A stretch of DNA of 64,000 bases from Bacillus sp. ISL-37 (GCF_018613315.1 NZ_JAGGQL010000014.1:25297-89296); one strand, 5' to 3'. Counted from the stretch's first letter, positions 17,436 to 26,355 are shown. Made by a program: numbers and translations. Notes: generated by a model from the sequence alone, not told the origin.

Positions 17436-17802
17436 TCACCTCATAAAAGTTTATTTCCGTTCGCATTTTATCAACGTTACCTATAGTAACATCCTCAGAA
17501 TGAGATTCAAGGATATGAAGCCAATTCGGGAGCATACTGGCGAGATAGTGAATGAAAGCGGAAACAATTGGACTTAGGCGCGTATTTTGTACGGATAAAC
17601 GGCTTAAATCCTCATTCATGCTAAAATATGGAGAGATATAAAGATTCAAAATTTTAATAACCATCTTGAATTTTACGTGTCGCTTCGTAATCTCTAGGTG
17701 CATCACATCTTCTCGATAAAAGTCCCAAAACCAAGTGGAATATGAAAAAGAACAATCAAGCCGATAACAGCTTTAATTACGAAACTGAGGAAGGAGAGCG
17801 AA
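17436..17802. other. Intergenic region without a supported gene
   Basis: The divergent spacer between proC and the UvrC-like gene presumably holds both promoters, but no clear -35/-10 pair, LexA box or RNA element is seen. A 96-codon minus-strand frame here overlaps proC and lacks a good ribosome site. Confidence 0.5.
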
Positions 17803-18873
17803 ATGAAATTAAGAGAAAAAATCAACAGCCTTCCTTTGACACCCGGTGTCTACCTGATGAAGGATCAAACAGGAACAATCATCTATATTGGAAAGGCAAA
17901 AAGTCTTAAGAAGCGAGTCCAATCCTATTTTCATAAATCAGCAGCCCACCCTCAAAAAATCAGGAAATTGGTCGCAAACATCCACGATTTTGACTATATC
18001 CTTACTGATACAGAATTTGAGGCTTTCTTGCTTGAATGCCAGCTGATCAAAGAATTAAAACCTCTTTTCAATAAAAAAATGAAAAGTCACCTGGCATATT
18101 CATATATTCAAATTGACATGGAGGGGCCATATCGAAAAATCTCCATCACACAAAATAGAACGGATAAGGACGGCGTCATGTACTTTGGTCCGTACACAAG
18201 CTCAATCTATGTAAAGAAATCAATTGAAGATATGAAGGAGTATTTTAAAATAAACTGCCTCCAACCCCTTAAAGGTTCTCCATGCTTAAATTACTTTATT
18301 GGTCAGTGCAATGGATTGTGTTTGGGAGGAATTGCTGTCAAACAATACAATGAGGTGGTGGATACCATCATTTCATTGCTTAAGGGGGATGACTCAGGAA
18401 TCATTGAGGGATTAAGAGAGAAAATGCAGCACGCTGCCAGTGAATATCAATATGAGGCCGCCTCAAAATTCAGGAATTACATTAAATCCTTTTCAGTCCT
18501 TTTATATAAAGAAACCGTCGTTCAGTTTACCAAAGACAGTCAAAACATTGTGGCTATCGAGCGATTAATGGAGAATACAATGAAACTTTTTTTCATCAAG
18601 GGACACAAGGTCATTTTCAGCAAAAAATATACTCTGGAGATGATTGAGCAGCATTTAGAAGAAATCAGGACAAGCATTATGACCTCTTATCAAGAGTATG
18701 CAATGGGGAAATCACTCATAATTGGCAAAGCTGAGATCGATGAAGCACAGATCATCTACAGTTATTTGAGTGGAAGCAACAGCAGATTCACCGTCATTCC
18801 AGATGATTGGCTGATTATTGGCGGCAGCTATGAGAGGTTAGACAATACTTTAAAAGAATTAATAGAGATGTAA
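17803..18873 (+). CDS. UvrC-like GIY-YIG protein lacking the C-terminal nuclease and HhH domains
   Basis: 356 residues against about 600 for UvrC. Present: a GIY-YIG domain (PGVYLMKDQ at ~13, IYIGKAKSLKKRVQSYF at ~28, and the metal-site glutamate in TEFEAFLLECQLIKE at ~72), the cysteine-containing region SPCLNYFIGQCNGLC, and a UVR-like helix pair (LREKMQHAASEYQYEAASKFRNYI) that in UvrC contacts UvrB. Absent: the RNase-H-like second nuclease and helix-hairpin-helix repeats. In E. coli, Cho has a comparable N-terminal-half architecture and makes the 3' incision. A Cho-like repair role is inferred. GGAGAG precedes the ATG. Confidence 0.82.
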   Translation: MKLREKINSLPLTPGVYLMKDQTGTIIYIGKAKSLKKRVQSYFHKSAAHPQKIRKLVANIHDFDYILTDTEFEAFLLECQLIKELKPLFNKKMKSHLAYSYIQIDMEGPYRKISITQNRTDKDGVMYFGPYTSSIYVKKSIEDMKEYFKINCLQPLKGSPCLNYFIGQCNGLCLGGIAVKQYNEVVDTIISLLKGDDSGIIEGLREKMQHAASEYQYEAASKFRNYIKSFSVLLYKETVVQFTKDSQNIVAIERLMENTMKLFFIKGHKVIFSKKYTLEMIEQHLEEIRTSIMTSYQEYAMGKSLIIGKAEIDEAQIIYSYLSGSNSRFTVIPDDWLIIGGSYERLDNTLKELIEM

Positions 18874-18901
18874 GGGCTGCCTAGGATGGCAGCCCTGTTT
18901 T
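18873..18901 (+). terminator. Terminator of the UvrC-like gene
   Basis: Perfect 9-bp stem AGGGCTGCC (18873-18881) with 18888-18896, then GTTTTG. It overlaps the 3' end of the convergent kinase gene, whose TAG stop lies at the stem-loop junction. Confidence 0.8.
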
Positions 18902-20290
18902 GTCCCAAACGATGGAGAATGTCGTTCCCTGTTGACTGCTCTCCTTTAAAATCAGATCTGCCCCCAGGGAACGAGCAAGCATTTTACTAAAAGGCAGTCC
19001 AAGTCCAAGACCTCTTACCTTGAGTTTTTTCTTCTCACCCCGGAAGAAACGTTCAAACACCAGTGCCTGCTCTTCTTCCGGAATGCCGGTACCATTGTCT
19101 TTTATATCAATCCTTCCCTCTGAAAGAATGAGGGATATAGTACCACCATAGCCGATCGCCTGATAGGAGTTATTCAATAGGTTTATCAAGATTTGCTGCA
19201 ATCGTAATGGATCAGTCATAGCATGGATGGTGTCGTCAGGTGTGATGACCTTTAAATCAATGGGTTCATTTTGCGTGACCTGCCACTGCCTCCCGATATC
19301 CTCAACGAGTTTGTTCAAATCACAATTCTCTGTACGGATCGTGAAGGCACCTGCTGCCAGTGAATTAAATTCCAGCAAATCAGAAATCATGGTTTGCAAT
19401 CTATTGATTTCTTTTAGCGTGATGTCGAGAAATTCCTGGCGTTCTTCCCCTGCCACAACCCCGTCTCGAACAGCCTGAACGAGGCCGCTGATCGAGGTCA
19501 CAGGCGTTTTCAAATCATGGGTCACACCAGCCAGCAGCTCAGCACGCATTTGCTCGAGCTGGGTCAAACGGCTGGTCATTTCTTTAAAAGAAGTAACCAG
19601 TTCATATATTTCAAGTTCCTTTTGGTTGGCATCAAGCTTGATGTCATAATCACCTTCACGCACCTGTGCCGCTGCCGCCGCTACATCCTGGATTGGTTTC
19701 AGGATTCTTTTGGTGAGAAGATAAATAACTACCCATCCAAGCAAGCCAAGCCCTAGCAGTAAAATGAGTAACAATCGGTATTCCTGGTCAATGTTAGTCA
19801 ATTCACCAGCATTTTGCATCACAACTACCCAGCCGGCTTGAATGTCATCGATGGTGATTGGCGCCTTAACAGCGTAAATATCTGTTCCATTTTCTGTGAA
19901 TTCTTTAATTGAATCCTCACTTGCAATTACCTCTGTGGGCACATTTTTTGATATATGGCGGGGACCTCCTCCACCATGCATCGGACCCGTATTCAGAACA
20001 TTTCCTTCCATATCCGTTATGAAAAGCAGAGGCTGATTTTCCATTTCGAAGAATCTAGTCCGGTCTTCCATTCTACGGTCAAAACCGCCGAAATTATTGG
20101 ACTGCGCGACCCGGTCGGCAGTTTCAACTGCCATATACTCCATTAACTTCAATCGGTTTTCCAGCGTCGTTTCCTTGATCCACCACACCGATCCCGCACC
20201 AAGCAAAAGAAGCCCGACAACCAGGGTTAAAAGATATCTGGTTGTCCAATATCTCAACAATGTCACGTGCTTTCTATTTTTCGTAAACAC
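18881..20290 (-). CDS. Sensor histidine kinase
   Basis: 469 residues. TM1 is ~17-36, the extracellular sensor ~37-171 and TM2 ~172-192, followed by a HAMP linker (LLTKRILKPIQDVA). The phosphoacceptor is H258 in GVTHDLKTPVTS, with an ATPase domain carrying an N-box (LLNNSYQAI), G1 (DIKDNGTGIP) and G2 (RGLGLGLPFSKML). The sensor loop contains MHGGGGPRH (104-112), a Gly/His cluster that could bind metal. The GTG start overlaps the response-regulator stop by 17 bases, so the pair is translationally coupled. It probably phosphorylates that regulator; the signal is unknown. Confidence 0.9.
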   Translation of the reverse strand: MFTKNRKHVTLLRYWTTRYLLTLVVGLLLLGAGSVWWIKETTLENRLKLMEYMAVETADRVAQSNNFGGFDRRMEDRTRFFEMENQPLLFITDMEGNVLNTGPMHGGGGPRHISKNVPTEVIASEDSIKEFTENGTDIYAVKAPITIDDIQAGWVVVMQNAGELTNIDQEYRLLLILLLGLGLLGWVVIYLLTKRILKPIQDVAAAAAQVREGDYDIKLDANQKELEIYELVTSFKEMTSRLTQLEQMRAELLAGVTHDLKTPVTSISGLVQAVRDGVVAGEERQEFLDITLKEINRLQTMISDLLEFNSLAAGAFTIRTENCDLNKLVEDIGRQWQVTQNEPIDLKVITPDDTIHAMTDPLRLQQILINLLNNSYQAIGYGGTISLILSEGRIDIKDNGTGIPEEEQALVFERFFRGEKKKLKVRGLGLGLPFSKMLARSLGADLILKESSQQGTTFSIVWDKTGLPS

Positions 20291-20960
20291 TGAACTGATA
20301 CCCCAATCCTCTTAATGTTGTGATTTCTCCCTGTGACGCGGGCCACTCCACCAGGGATTGGCGGATTCTTTTTATCGATAAGTCCACTGCGCGGTCACTT
20401 CCGTCGTAATCCATTCCCCATACACTTTCAATCAAGTCTTCCCGGGTAAATGTCCGATTTGGCCTTTCCGCTAAAAAAATCAGCAAACTGAGATCCTTTG
20501 GAGTTAAGATGACTTTCTCGCCAGCGACCGTGACAACATGGGAGTCCATGTTAATTTTCAGACTGCCAAACTGTTTCATGTTTTCCGTTTCGAGCACATG
20601 GGAAGAACGGCGAAGTACGGCATTTACCCTGGCAACCACTTCTTCGCCAATAAAAGGCTTGGAAATATAATCGTCTGCTCCCTGGTTCAGCCCTTTCAAA
20701 CGATAATCAATGTCCCCAAGGGCAGTCAGCATGATGACCGGACATGGGCTGATTTGACGGATTTCCTTTAGAACTTCCCAGCCGTCCATTTCCGGAAGCA
20801 TAACATCCAGCAGAACAAGATCCGGCTTTTGCTTAGTAAATAATGTCAGACCTTCGCTACCATCGAAAGCCTGTACAACCTCATAGCCTTCATGTTTCAG
20901 GTAAACCACCAACACTCTTGAGATCGTTTGTTCATCTTCTACGATTAAAATGGTCTTCAT
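20274..20960 (-). CDS. OmpR/PhoB-family response regulator
   Basis: 228 residues from the ATG at 20960, which has GGAG eight bases upstream. A longer frame from 21020 adds 20 residues with no regulator homology. The receiver begins MKTILIVEDE and has the phospho-acceptor D52 in VLLDVMLPEMDG and lysine in DDYISKPF. The C-terminal winged helix has LTPKDLSLLIFLAERPNRTFTRE and RAVDLSIKRIRQSL. Its targets probably include the adjacent repeat-protein gene, by proximity only. Confidence 0.92.
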   Translation of the reverse strand: MKTILIVEDEQTISRVLVVYLKHEGYEVVQAFDGSEGLTLFTKQKPDLVLLDVMLPEMDGWEVLKEIRQISPCPVIMLTALGDIDYRLKGLNQGADDYISKPFIGEEVVARVNAVLRRSSHVLETENMKQFGSLKINMDSHVVTVAGEKVILTPKDLSLLIFLAERPNRTFTREDLIESVWGMDYDGSDRAVDLSIKRIRQSLVEWPASQGEITTLRGLGYQFSVYEK

Positions 20961-21040
20961 TATCGCCACTCCCATCACTACTAGAAAGCTTTCACTCTGG
21001 AGCCCGTCATTCCGGTTCATTTTCTACTCCTTATTTTACA

Positions 21041-21071
21041 AGAAAAATCCCCCGCTAGATACCGGGGGATT
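21041..21071 (-). terminator. Terminator of the 28-residue-repeat protein gene
   Basis: Minus-strand perfect 9-bp stem AATCCCCCG/CGGGGGATT followed by TTTTC. It separates the repeat-protein gene from the two-component genes. Confidence 0.88.
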
Positions 21072-21088
21072 ATGACGATATTTTTAAG

Positions 21089-22165
21089 TTAAAACCCGTT
21101 TCCGCCACCATTCTGGTGCATGCCGCCACGGCCGCCTTCACCGCCGAAACCGCCTTGTCCCATTCCGCCCTTGCCGCCCCCATGTCCAAACCCACTGCCT
21201 TTTCCAGAGCCTTCACCATTTCCCATGCCATTACCTTTTCCGAAACCTCCGCCTTGCCCAAAGCCCATACCATGGCGTCCGAATCCATCTTCAAACAGCT
21301 CGTCAAGCTTGTCAGCATCTTTATCTCGAATCTCTTCCATTAGTTCGCGTGTATCTTTATCTGTAGTGGATATTCCAAGTTCCTTCGCCAGGTCCACGAC
21401 TTTCTTTTCCTGTACTTCCTGGGAGATTTCGCCGATTGTCTTCCCGTCAATCGTGATATTCAACTCTTTTGCGTCTGCTTTTACTTTGGCGGACTGTACC
21501 TCCTGAGTGATTTCGCGGATATCCTTGCCGTCTACTGTAATTCCATACTTTTTAGCCTCTTGGTTTATAAAAGCTGCATGAACTTCCTGCTGTAGTGTCT
21601 GCAGGTCTTTACCCTCAGTGGAGACACCGAGCTCCTTGGCTTTTTTATTCAAGTTCGCTGTGCGGATTTCTTCCATTAGAGTCTGAGCATCCTTGTTATC
21701 TGTTGAGACGCCGAGTTCTTTCGCCTTATCCTTAAGGTTCTCTAAACGGATCGCATCGTGAAGTGCAGTTGCATCTTTCCCATCGGTCGAGATACCCAAA
21801 TCCTTCGCTCTCTCCTTAAGATTGGCCAACTGGACTTCCTCAGCCAGCGTTGCGACATCCTTGCCATCTGTCTTGATTCCCAGTTCTTTTGCTTTATCTT
21901 TAAGTGTAGCTTCGCGGATTTCACCCATCAAGGTTTGAGCGTCTTTGCCTGATGTATTGATTCCAAGTTCTTTTGCCTTTTCGATCAGTACTTCTGAGTT
22001 ACCCCCGTAAAATCCCTTATGACCAAAACCTTTACCGAAAAAGCTTTTGACAGTCGTTGCTGCTGTGCTTGTCGTACTGTCGTCATTCGCCAAAGAGGTA
22101 GTAGCATAACCTCCAAGCAAAAGTGCTCCAGCGATTGTAAATCCAATAACTGATTTCTTTTTCAT
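21089..22165 (-). CDS. Secreted protein with eight 28-residue helical repeats and a Gly-rich tail
   Basis: 358 residues from the ATG at 22165 (AGGAGG nine bases upstream; the earlier in-frame ATG has no spacing from it). MKKKSVIGFTIAGALLLGG is a signal peptide, probably cleaved near SLA. Eight consecutive units of 28 residues then follow (~55-280) on the pattern xAKELGIxTDGKDxxTLxxEI. The last ~70 residues are mostly Gly with Phe, Met, His, Gln and Lys (GMGFGQGGGFGKGNGMGNG). No enzyme motif is seen. It resembles Bacillus secreted AKELGI-repeat proteins of unknown role. It lies directly upstream of the two-component genes on the same strand, suggesting it is their target or part of their signalling. 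Confidence 0.8.
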   Translation of the reverse strand: MKKKSVIGFTIAGALLLGGYATTSLANDDSTTSTAATTVKSFFGKGFGHKGFYGGNSEVLIEKAKELGINTSGKDAQTLMGEIREATLKDKAKELGIKTDGKDVATLAEEVQLANLKERAKDLGISTDGKDATALHDAIRLENLKDKAKELGVSTDNKDAQTLMEEIRTANLNKKAKELGVSTEGKDLQTLQQEVHAAFINQEAKKYGITVDGKDIREITQEVQSAKVKADAKELNITIDGKTIGEISQEVQEKKVVDLAKELGISTTDKDTRELMEEIRDKDADKLDELFEDGFGRHGMGFGQGGGFGKGNGMGNGEGSGKGSGFGHGGGKGGMGQGGFGGEGGRGGMHQNGGGNGF

Positions 22166-22385
22166 ATCTGACATCCTCCTAAAAACCATTCTATTTTTCA
22201 GGTTCAAGATGGACATGAACCTTATACTCATAATTTACTCTGTGAATATGTCAGCAAAATGTCAGATGAGAATAAATGAAAAAAAATTAGATAAGTTTTA
22301 GTCGGTTGATATAGCCGGATTTCAGCCTACCATCTTTGCTTTCTTGAAAATCTTTTATGTCCGGGAAATGTCAAATCGAAAGGAA

Positions 22386-22414
22386 ACTAAAGAAACCCGG
22401 AAATACTCCGGGTT
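22386..22414 (-). terminator. Terminator of the vWA/zinc-ribbon operon
   Basis: Minus-strand stem AACCCGGA/TCCGGGTT followed by TCTTTAGTTT. Confidence 0.7.
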
Positions 22415-22421
22415 CGACCTG

Positions 22422-23069
22422 TTACTTCAACTGTACTTTCTCGTCGCCAACCTTGATAAACCATTTCCCTGCAGCAAAACTTTCCTTCGAAACTTCAAAC
22501 ACTTTTGTATCTGTAACGGTAATTCCAGGATTTAAGTCGCTTGCAATCTTGGCATTGTCGACATTCGTCTCGATTGCGTAGTTGGAAGATGCGTCAATAT
22601 CGGCGTCAAACTCTGTTCCTTTCTCATCCACCAGACGGACATTAGGATAATCAAACATCCCCACTGGCTTCTTTGAAGTGTTCTTGATTTTGTATTGGAT
22701 TGCAACAAACGTACCGCCTTCTGATACCTCTTTGTTGATGAATTCATTGCCAACCTGCTCTTTTTCTTCAAATTTTGCAATCGTGATTTCAACTTTGTCC
22801 GCTGAAATAGCTTCGCCCACTTTATATACTTTCTCTTCTTTTGCCGGTGCTGATGCTGTTGCAGCGGAGCCACCTTCTGTACTCGCTTCTTCTCCGCCGC
22901 CAAGTGCTGAACCGATGATTCCAGCCAAGATCAATACACCAATGAAACTCAGAATTTTATGCCGTCCGAAAAAGCTGCGCTGGTCTTTCCCGCAGTGAGG
23001 GCATTTCTTTACACCTTTTGCGATTTCTTTTCCACAAGTCTTACAGCTTCCTAAATTATTGTTTGTCAT
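22422..23069 (-). CDS. Zinc-ribbon, single-TM, DUF4352-type protein
   Basis: 215 residues from the ATG at 23069 (an ATG six bases upstream is too close to the AGGAGG). CKTCGKEIAKGVKKCPHCGK (~8-28) is a four-cysteine zinc ribbon. A transmembrane helix (ILSFIGVLILAGIIGSALGG) and a Ser/Ala/Gly/Glu linker follow, then a beta-sandwich of the DUF4352/telokin type (VGEAISADKVEITIAKFEEKE ... GGTFVAIQYKIKNTSKKPV). The ribbon would be cytosolic and the sandwich outside. It lies 26 bases after the vWA gene, probably the same operon. Function unknown. Confidence 0.8.
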   Translation of the reverse strand: MTNNNLGSCKTCGKEIAKGVKKCPHCGKDQRSFFGRHKILSFIGVLILAGIIGSALGGGEEASTEGGSAATASAPAKEEKVYKVGEAISADKVEITIAKFEEKEQVGNEFINKEVSEGGTFVAIQYKIKNTSKKPVGMFDYPNVRLVDEKGTEFDADIDASSNYAIETNVDNAKIASDLNPGITVTDTKVFEVSKESFAAGKWFIKVGDEKVQLK

Positions 23070-23094
23070 GACCATTCCTCCTGAATCTTAATTT

Positions 23095-23682
23095 CTACTT
23101 CATTCTCTTTTCCATAATGGATTCCGAAACTATCTCATACATGTTTTCAATGCCTTTTTCTGAGGCTTCAAATTTAAAAGAATTCTCAATATTGATTCCA
23201 AGGCTGTCAGCTTCCTTGGCGACATCGATATTCGCACCCATGAAGATGAATTCCCAGCCGTATTTTTCCTGCTGGTGCTTGATCAGCTCCTTCACTTTTC
23301 CATAAGTGAACTCACTGCTTGCGTTCTCCATGCCATCTGTCGTGATCACGAATATAACCTTGCCTGGCCGGCGGTCTTCCTTTGTTTTTGCCAGGCGGTA
23401 GCCAACATCGAGTATCGTTTTACCCACGGCATCCAGAAGTGCTGTCGTCCCGCGGACATAATACTCATCTTCTGTCAGCTTCGCCTCTTTTGCATCAATG
23501 CCGTTCCAGAGCACCTCATATTCATCATCAAAAAGCACCGTTGTCAGTATTGTTTCGCCTGCAAGTTTCGACTGTTTTTTCACGAAAGCATTGAAGCCGC
23601 CAACAGTGTCGCTCTCCAGCCCTGCCATCGAGCCGCTCCGGTCAAGCAAAAAAATGATTTCCGTTAAATTGTTGTTCATCAT
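23095..23682 (-). CDS. von Willebrand factor A domain protein
   Basis: 195 residues consisting of one vWA domain. The MIDAS motif DRSGSMAG is at ~14-21, the threonine in YVRGTTALLDAVG near 75 and the aspartate in VIFVITTDGMENASS near 115. It has no signal peptide, so it is cytosolic, unlike adhesion vWA proteins. Size and motif order resemble TerY-type stress vWA proteins. It probably binds a partner through the metal site. AGGAGG lies seven bases before the start. Cotranscribed with the zinc-ribbon gene and divergent from the HTH gene. Confidence 0.85.
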   Translation of the reverse strand: MMNNNLTEIIFLLDRSGSMAGLESDTVGGFNAFVKKQSKLAGETILTTVLFDDEYEVLWNGIDAKEAKLTEDEYYVRGTTALLDAVGKTILDVGYRLAKTKEDRRPGKVIFVITTDGMENASSEFTYGKVKELIKHQQEKYGWEFIFMGANIDVAKEADSLGINIENSFKFEASEKGIENMYEIVSESIMEKRMK

Positions 23683-23776
23683 CTATCATCCTCCTAGGTT
23701 GAATCTGATATAATCATATCTAGATTCATCCATATATTGGTCGCCTGTTAAGCGACATTTTAAGGAGGCTGGCCAC

Positions 23777-24277
23777 ATGCTGGATAAAAGGATATTGGCA
23801 GATTTACAGGAGTATATCGACAGTAATATGACGATCATCCTTTATGAAAAATCTGCTGGACCACTTGAGGATTATGTCCTGGAGAGTATTTCACCGCTGG
23901 AGATTGAAAGCTTCATTGCCGAGAAACGGAAGCCGACTCTGCAAAAGGTGCTGTTTGATTTTATTGATAGAAATGGCGCCGCTTCCGACGTTGAAATTTA
24001 TAAAAAAGCGGGAATTGACCGCAGGCATTTTTCAAAAATCCGCTCTAACCCTGAATACAGGCCAAGCAAAAATACAGTGATCGCCCTCGCACTGGCACTT
24101 GAATTGAAGAAAAAAGAAACCGACAAGCTGTTAAGCTCTGCCGGCTACTCTTTGTCAGACAGTGAAACAGCTGACCTCGTCATTCAATTTTGTATTGAAA
24201 GAAAAATCTTTGAAATTGACCAGGTCAATTATGCCCTCGACTATTTCAGCCAGAAGCCATTGGGTGGCGTACTATAA
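23777..24277 (+). CDS. Helix-turn-helix (XRE-like) protein of unknown role
   Basis: 166 residues. The C-terminal half carries a XRE-like segment, KKAGIDRRHFSKIRSNPEYR then SKNTVIALALALELKKKETD and LLSSAGYSLS, which reads as helices of a lambda-repressor-like DNA-binding domain. The N-terminal ~70 residues are helical and of unknown family. It is divergent from the vWA operon with 95 bases between, so it may regulate it. AAGGAGG lies eight bases before the ATG. A dispersed repeat begins two bases after the stop. Confidence 0.75.
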   Translation: MLDKRILADLQEYIDSNMTIILYEKSAGPLEDYVLESISPLEIESFIAEKRKPTLQKVLFDFIDRNGAASDVEIYKKAGIDRRHFSKIRSNPEYRPSKNTVIALALALELKKKETDKLLSSAGYSLSDSETADLVIQFCIERKIFEIDQVNYALDYFSQKPLGGVL

Positions 24278-24278
24278 G

Positions 24279-24326
24279 AAAAGCGCAAGCGCCTTGGTCA
24301 GCCCTGACAAGCGCTGGAGTTGGACC
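24279..24326 (+). repeat. Dispersed repeat, short form (copy 2)
   Basis: AAAAGCGCAAGCGCCTTGG, then TCAGCCCTGACAAGCGCTGG and AGTTGGAC. It can fold: AGCGCCTTGGTCAG pairs with CTGACAAGCGCT with two bulges. It lacks the central ~70 bases of the long form. Confidence 0.8.
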
Positions 24327-24363
24327 ATTATCGAAGTGACCTTTAATACTTTCTCTTAAAAAT

Positions 24364-24393
24364 AGCCTGGAGGAATAGCCTCCAGGCTTTGTT
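24364..24393. terminator. Bidirectional terminator
   Basis: Perfect 10-bp stem AGCCTGGAGG/CCTCCAGGCT with a 5-base loop and T-tracts on both strands, between convergent genes. Confidence 0.88.
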
Positions 24394-24576
24394 TTAATGT
24401 ATGGCAATTCCGCGCTCAAAATGGTTCATGCAAGTCAATTCGATAATATAATCGTAATTTGCGATTGCTCTTTGGAGCTCAGATTTTTCATCTATAGACA
24501 GGTTTGGATTCTGCATCTTATTCGCCAGCTGCATCTGCAATGCTTCTAAATGATATTTGACTTCTTGATAGTTCAT
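24394..24576 (-). CDS. Small hypothetical protein
   Basis: 60 residues from the ATG at 24576, which has AAGGGTG six bases upstream; a GTG nine bases earlier is less well placed. The sequence is hydrophilic and helical (NYQEVKYHLEALQMQLANKM, then LSIDEKSELQRAIANYDYIIEL) and ends NHFERGIAIH. It resembles the many small cytosolic Bacillus proteins of unknown function. Monocistronic. Confidence 0.65.
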   Translation of the reverse strand: MNYQEVKYHLEALQMQLANKMQNPNLSIDEKSELQRAIANYDYIIELTCMNHFERGIAIH

Positions 24577-24907
24577 GTCCAACACCCTTTCATAAAAATG
24601 AAATCGTTTTCTTTCCTGTCTTTATTATATATCGATAACCCCTTTGGGTATCGATATATTTATTGATAATTTGTGAAACTTTTTTTAGAAATTAGCCTTT
24701 TTACACGTAGCTTCAGATTTATTTTCACAAAAGCTTCATCAGCAAACTTAAGGAGCACAATTTGTTCCATGGCTTCCCATTCTTAAATTTAAGTCGATTA
24801 GTCAGCTGTTTGAAGTATAATGAATACTATTCAGTTTATGCATATGATGATTCGTTGCGAGAATCCTATATATAGTTGGATAATACTAAATAAAAAGAGG
24901 TTTTTAC
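24577..24907. other. Divergent spacer with a palindrome and dbpA promoter region
   Basis: Contains a perfect 11-bp inverted repeat ATATATCGATA (24627-24637) with 24649-24659 around an inner CCC/GGG, and a TATAAT at 24816-24821 that may be the dbpA -10. The palindrome has no T-tract and lies ~50 bases before the 60-residue gene, so it could be an operator. No gene is seen. Confidence 0.5.
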
Positions 24908-26353
24908 ATGAGTAAAAGAAGTTTTGACGATTATAACTTAAGCGACGAAATTAAACGCGCCCTCTCCGTGTTGAAATATGAATCGCCAACAGAGGTTCAG
25001 GAAGAAGTCATTCCATTAGCATTGGAAAAGCAAGATCTTGTCGTGAAGTCCCAGACTGGCAGCGGCAAAACTGCTTCCTTCGGCATTCCTGTTTGTAATT
25101 TGCTTGAATGGGAGGAAAGGAATCCGCAGGTCTTGATTTTAACACCGACCAGGGAGCTGGCTGTTCAGGTTCGTGAAGACATTACGAATATTGGAAGGTT
25201 TAAAAGAATCAAAGCGATGGCCGTATATGGGAAGGAACCTTTTGCAAAACAAAAAGAGGAATTAAAGCAAAAAACGCATGTGGTTGTTGGGACGCCAGGA
25301 CGTGTTATCGATCATATCGAAAGAGGAACACTTGTATTAGATGAAATCAAGTACCTGATCATAGATGAAGCGGATGAAATGCTCAATATGGGTTTTATCA
25401 ATGATGTGGAATCAATTATTGAAGACCTTCCATCAGATAGAGTAACGATGGTGTTTTCTGCGACATTGCCTAAAGACGTTGAAAATCTCTGTCACAAATA
25501 TATGAAAGATCCGGTTAATATCGAAATTGCGTCAACTGGAATGACAACCAGTACGATAGACCATATGCTGATCGAAGTGAAAGAAGAGGACAAAATCTCC
25601 CTTCTAAAAGATATTACGGTTGTTGAAAACCCTGACAGCTGCATCATTTTTTGCCGAACGAAGGAAAATGTTGATACAGTGTTTGCACAGCTTGAGGATG
25701 CCAATTATTCCTGCGAAAGGCTTCATGGCGGATTAGAGCAGGAAGACCGCTTCGCCGTAATGAATGGCTTTAAGATGGGGAATTTCCGTTATCTAGTGGC
25801 TACCGATGTTGCTGCGCGCGGAATTGACGTCGATAACGTTTCGATAGTCATCAATTACGACGTTCCGATGGAAAAAGAGGGTTATGTCCACCGTACAGGC
25901 AGAACAGGGCGTGCCGGAAATAAAGGGAAAGCGATCACGCTTGCTACACCTTATGAAGGCAAATTCATCAGGGCAATCGAACGATACATTGGCTTTGAGA
26001 TCCCTGTGACAGAAGCTCCGAGTAAGCAGGACGTTGCTAGAAACCAAACTGATTTCGATGAAAAAATCAGCGGTCGCCGTGTCGTGAAAAACAACAAGAC
26101 AGCCCGGATCAACCAGGATATCATAAAGCTTCATTTTAGCGGCGGCAAAAAGAAGAAGCTCCGCGCAGTCGACTTTGTTGGAACAATCGCGAAAATCCCT
26201 GGAGTAACCGCAGACGATATCGGCATCATCACGATCCACGATACAATGTCCTATGTAGATATCCTGAATGGCAAAGGCTCGCTTGTCATTCAGGCAATGG
26301 AAAATGCGACTATCAAGGGAAAGAAGCTTAGAGTCAGCAAGGCTATTAAATAG
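24908..26353 (+). CDS. dbpA: DEAD-box ATP-dependent RNA helicase DbpA/YxiN
   Basis: 481 residues. Motifs in order: Q-region [20 protein letters not shown], Ia [44 protein letters not shown]. Residues ~405-481 ([24 protein letters not shown] ... [15 protein letters not shown]) form the C-terminal RNA-binding domain that in DbpA/YxiN recognises hairpin 92 of 23S rRNA. It acts in large-subunit ribosome assembly. AGAGG precedes the start. A dispersed repeat follows the TAG. Confidence 0.93.
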   Translation: MSKRSFDDYNLSDEIKRALSVLKYESPTEVQEEVIPLALEKQDLVVKSQTGSGKTASFGIPVCNLLEWEERNPQVLILTPTRELAVQVREDITNIGRFKRIKAMAVYGKEPFAKQKEELKQKTHVVVGTPGRVIDHIERGTLVLDEIKYLIIDEADEMLNMGFINDVESIIEDLPSDRVTMVFSATLPKDVENLCHKYMKDPVNIEIASTGMTTSTIDHMLIEVKEEDKISLLKDITVVENPDSCIIFCRTKENVDTVFAQLEDANYSCERLHGGLEQEDRFAVMNGFKMGNFRYLVATDVAARGIDVDNVSIVINYDVPMEKEGYVHRTGRTGRAGNKGKAITLATPYEGKFIRAIERYIGFEIPVTEAPSKQDVARNQTDFDEKISGRRVVKNNKTARINQDIIKLHFSGGKKKKLRAVDFVGTIAKIPGVTADDIGIITIHDTMSYVDILNGKGSLVIQAMENATIKGKKLRVSKAIK

Positions 26354-26355
26354 AA

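Noticed and set aside
17416..17706. 96-codon minus-strand frame upstream of proC
   Set aside because: Overlaps the proC start, has no good ribosome site and no family resemblance.
21120..21506. 128-codon Pro-rich plus-strand frame
   Set aside because: Antisense shadow of the Gly-rich tail of the repeat protein (Gly codons read as Pro/Ala in reverse).
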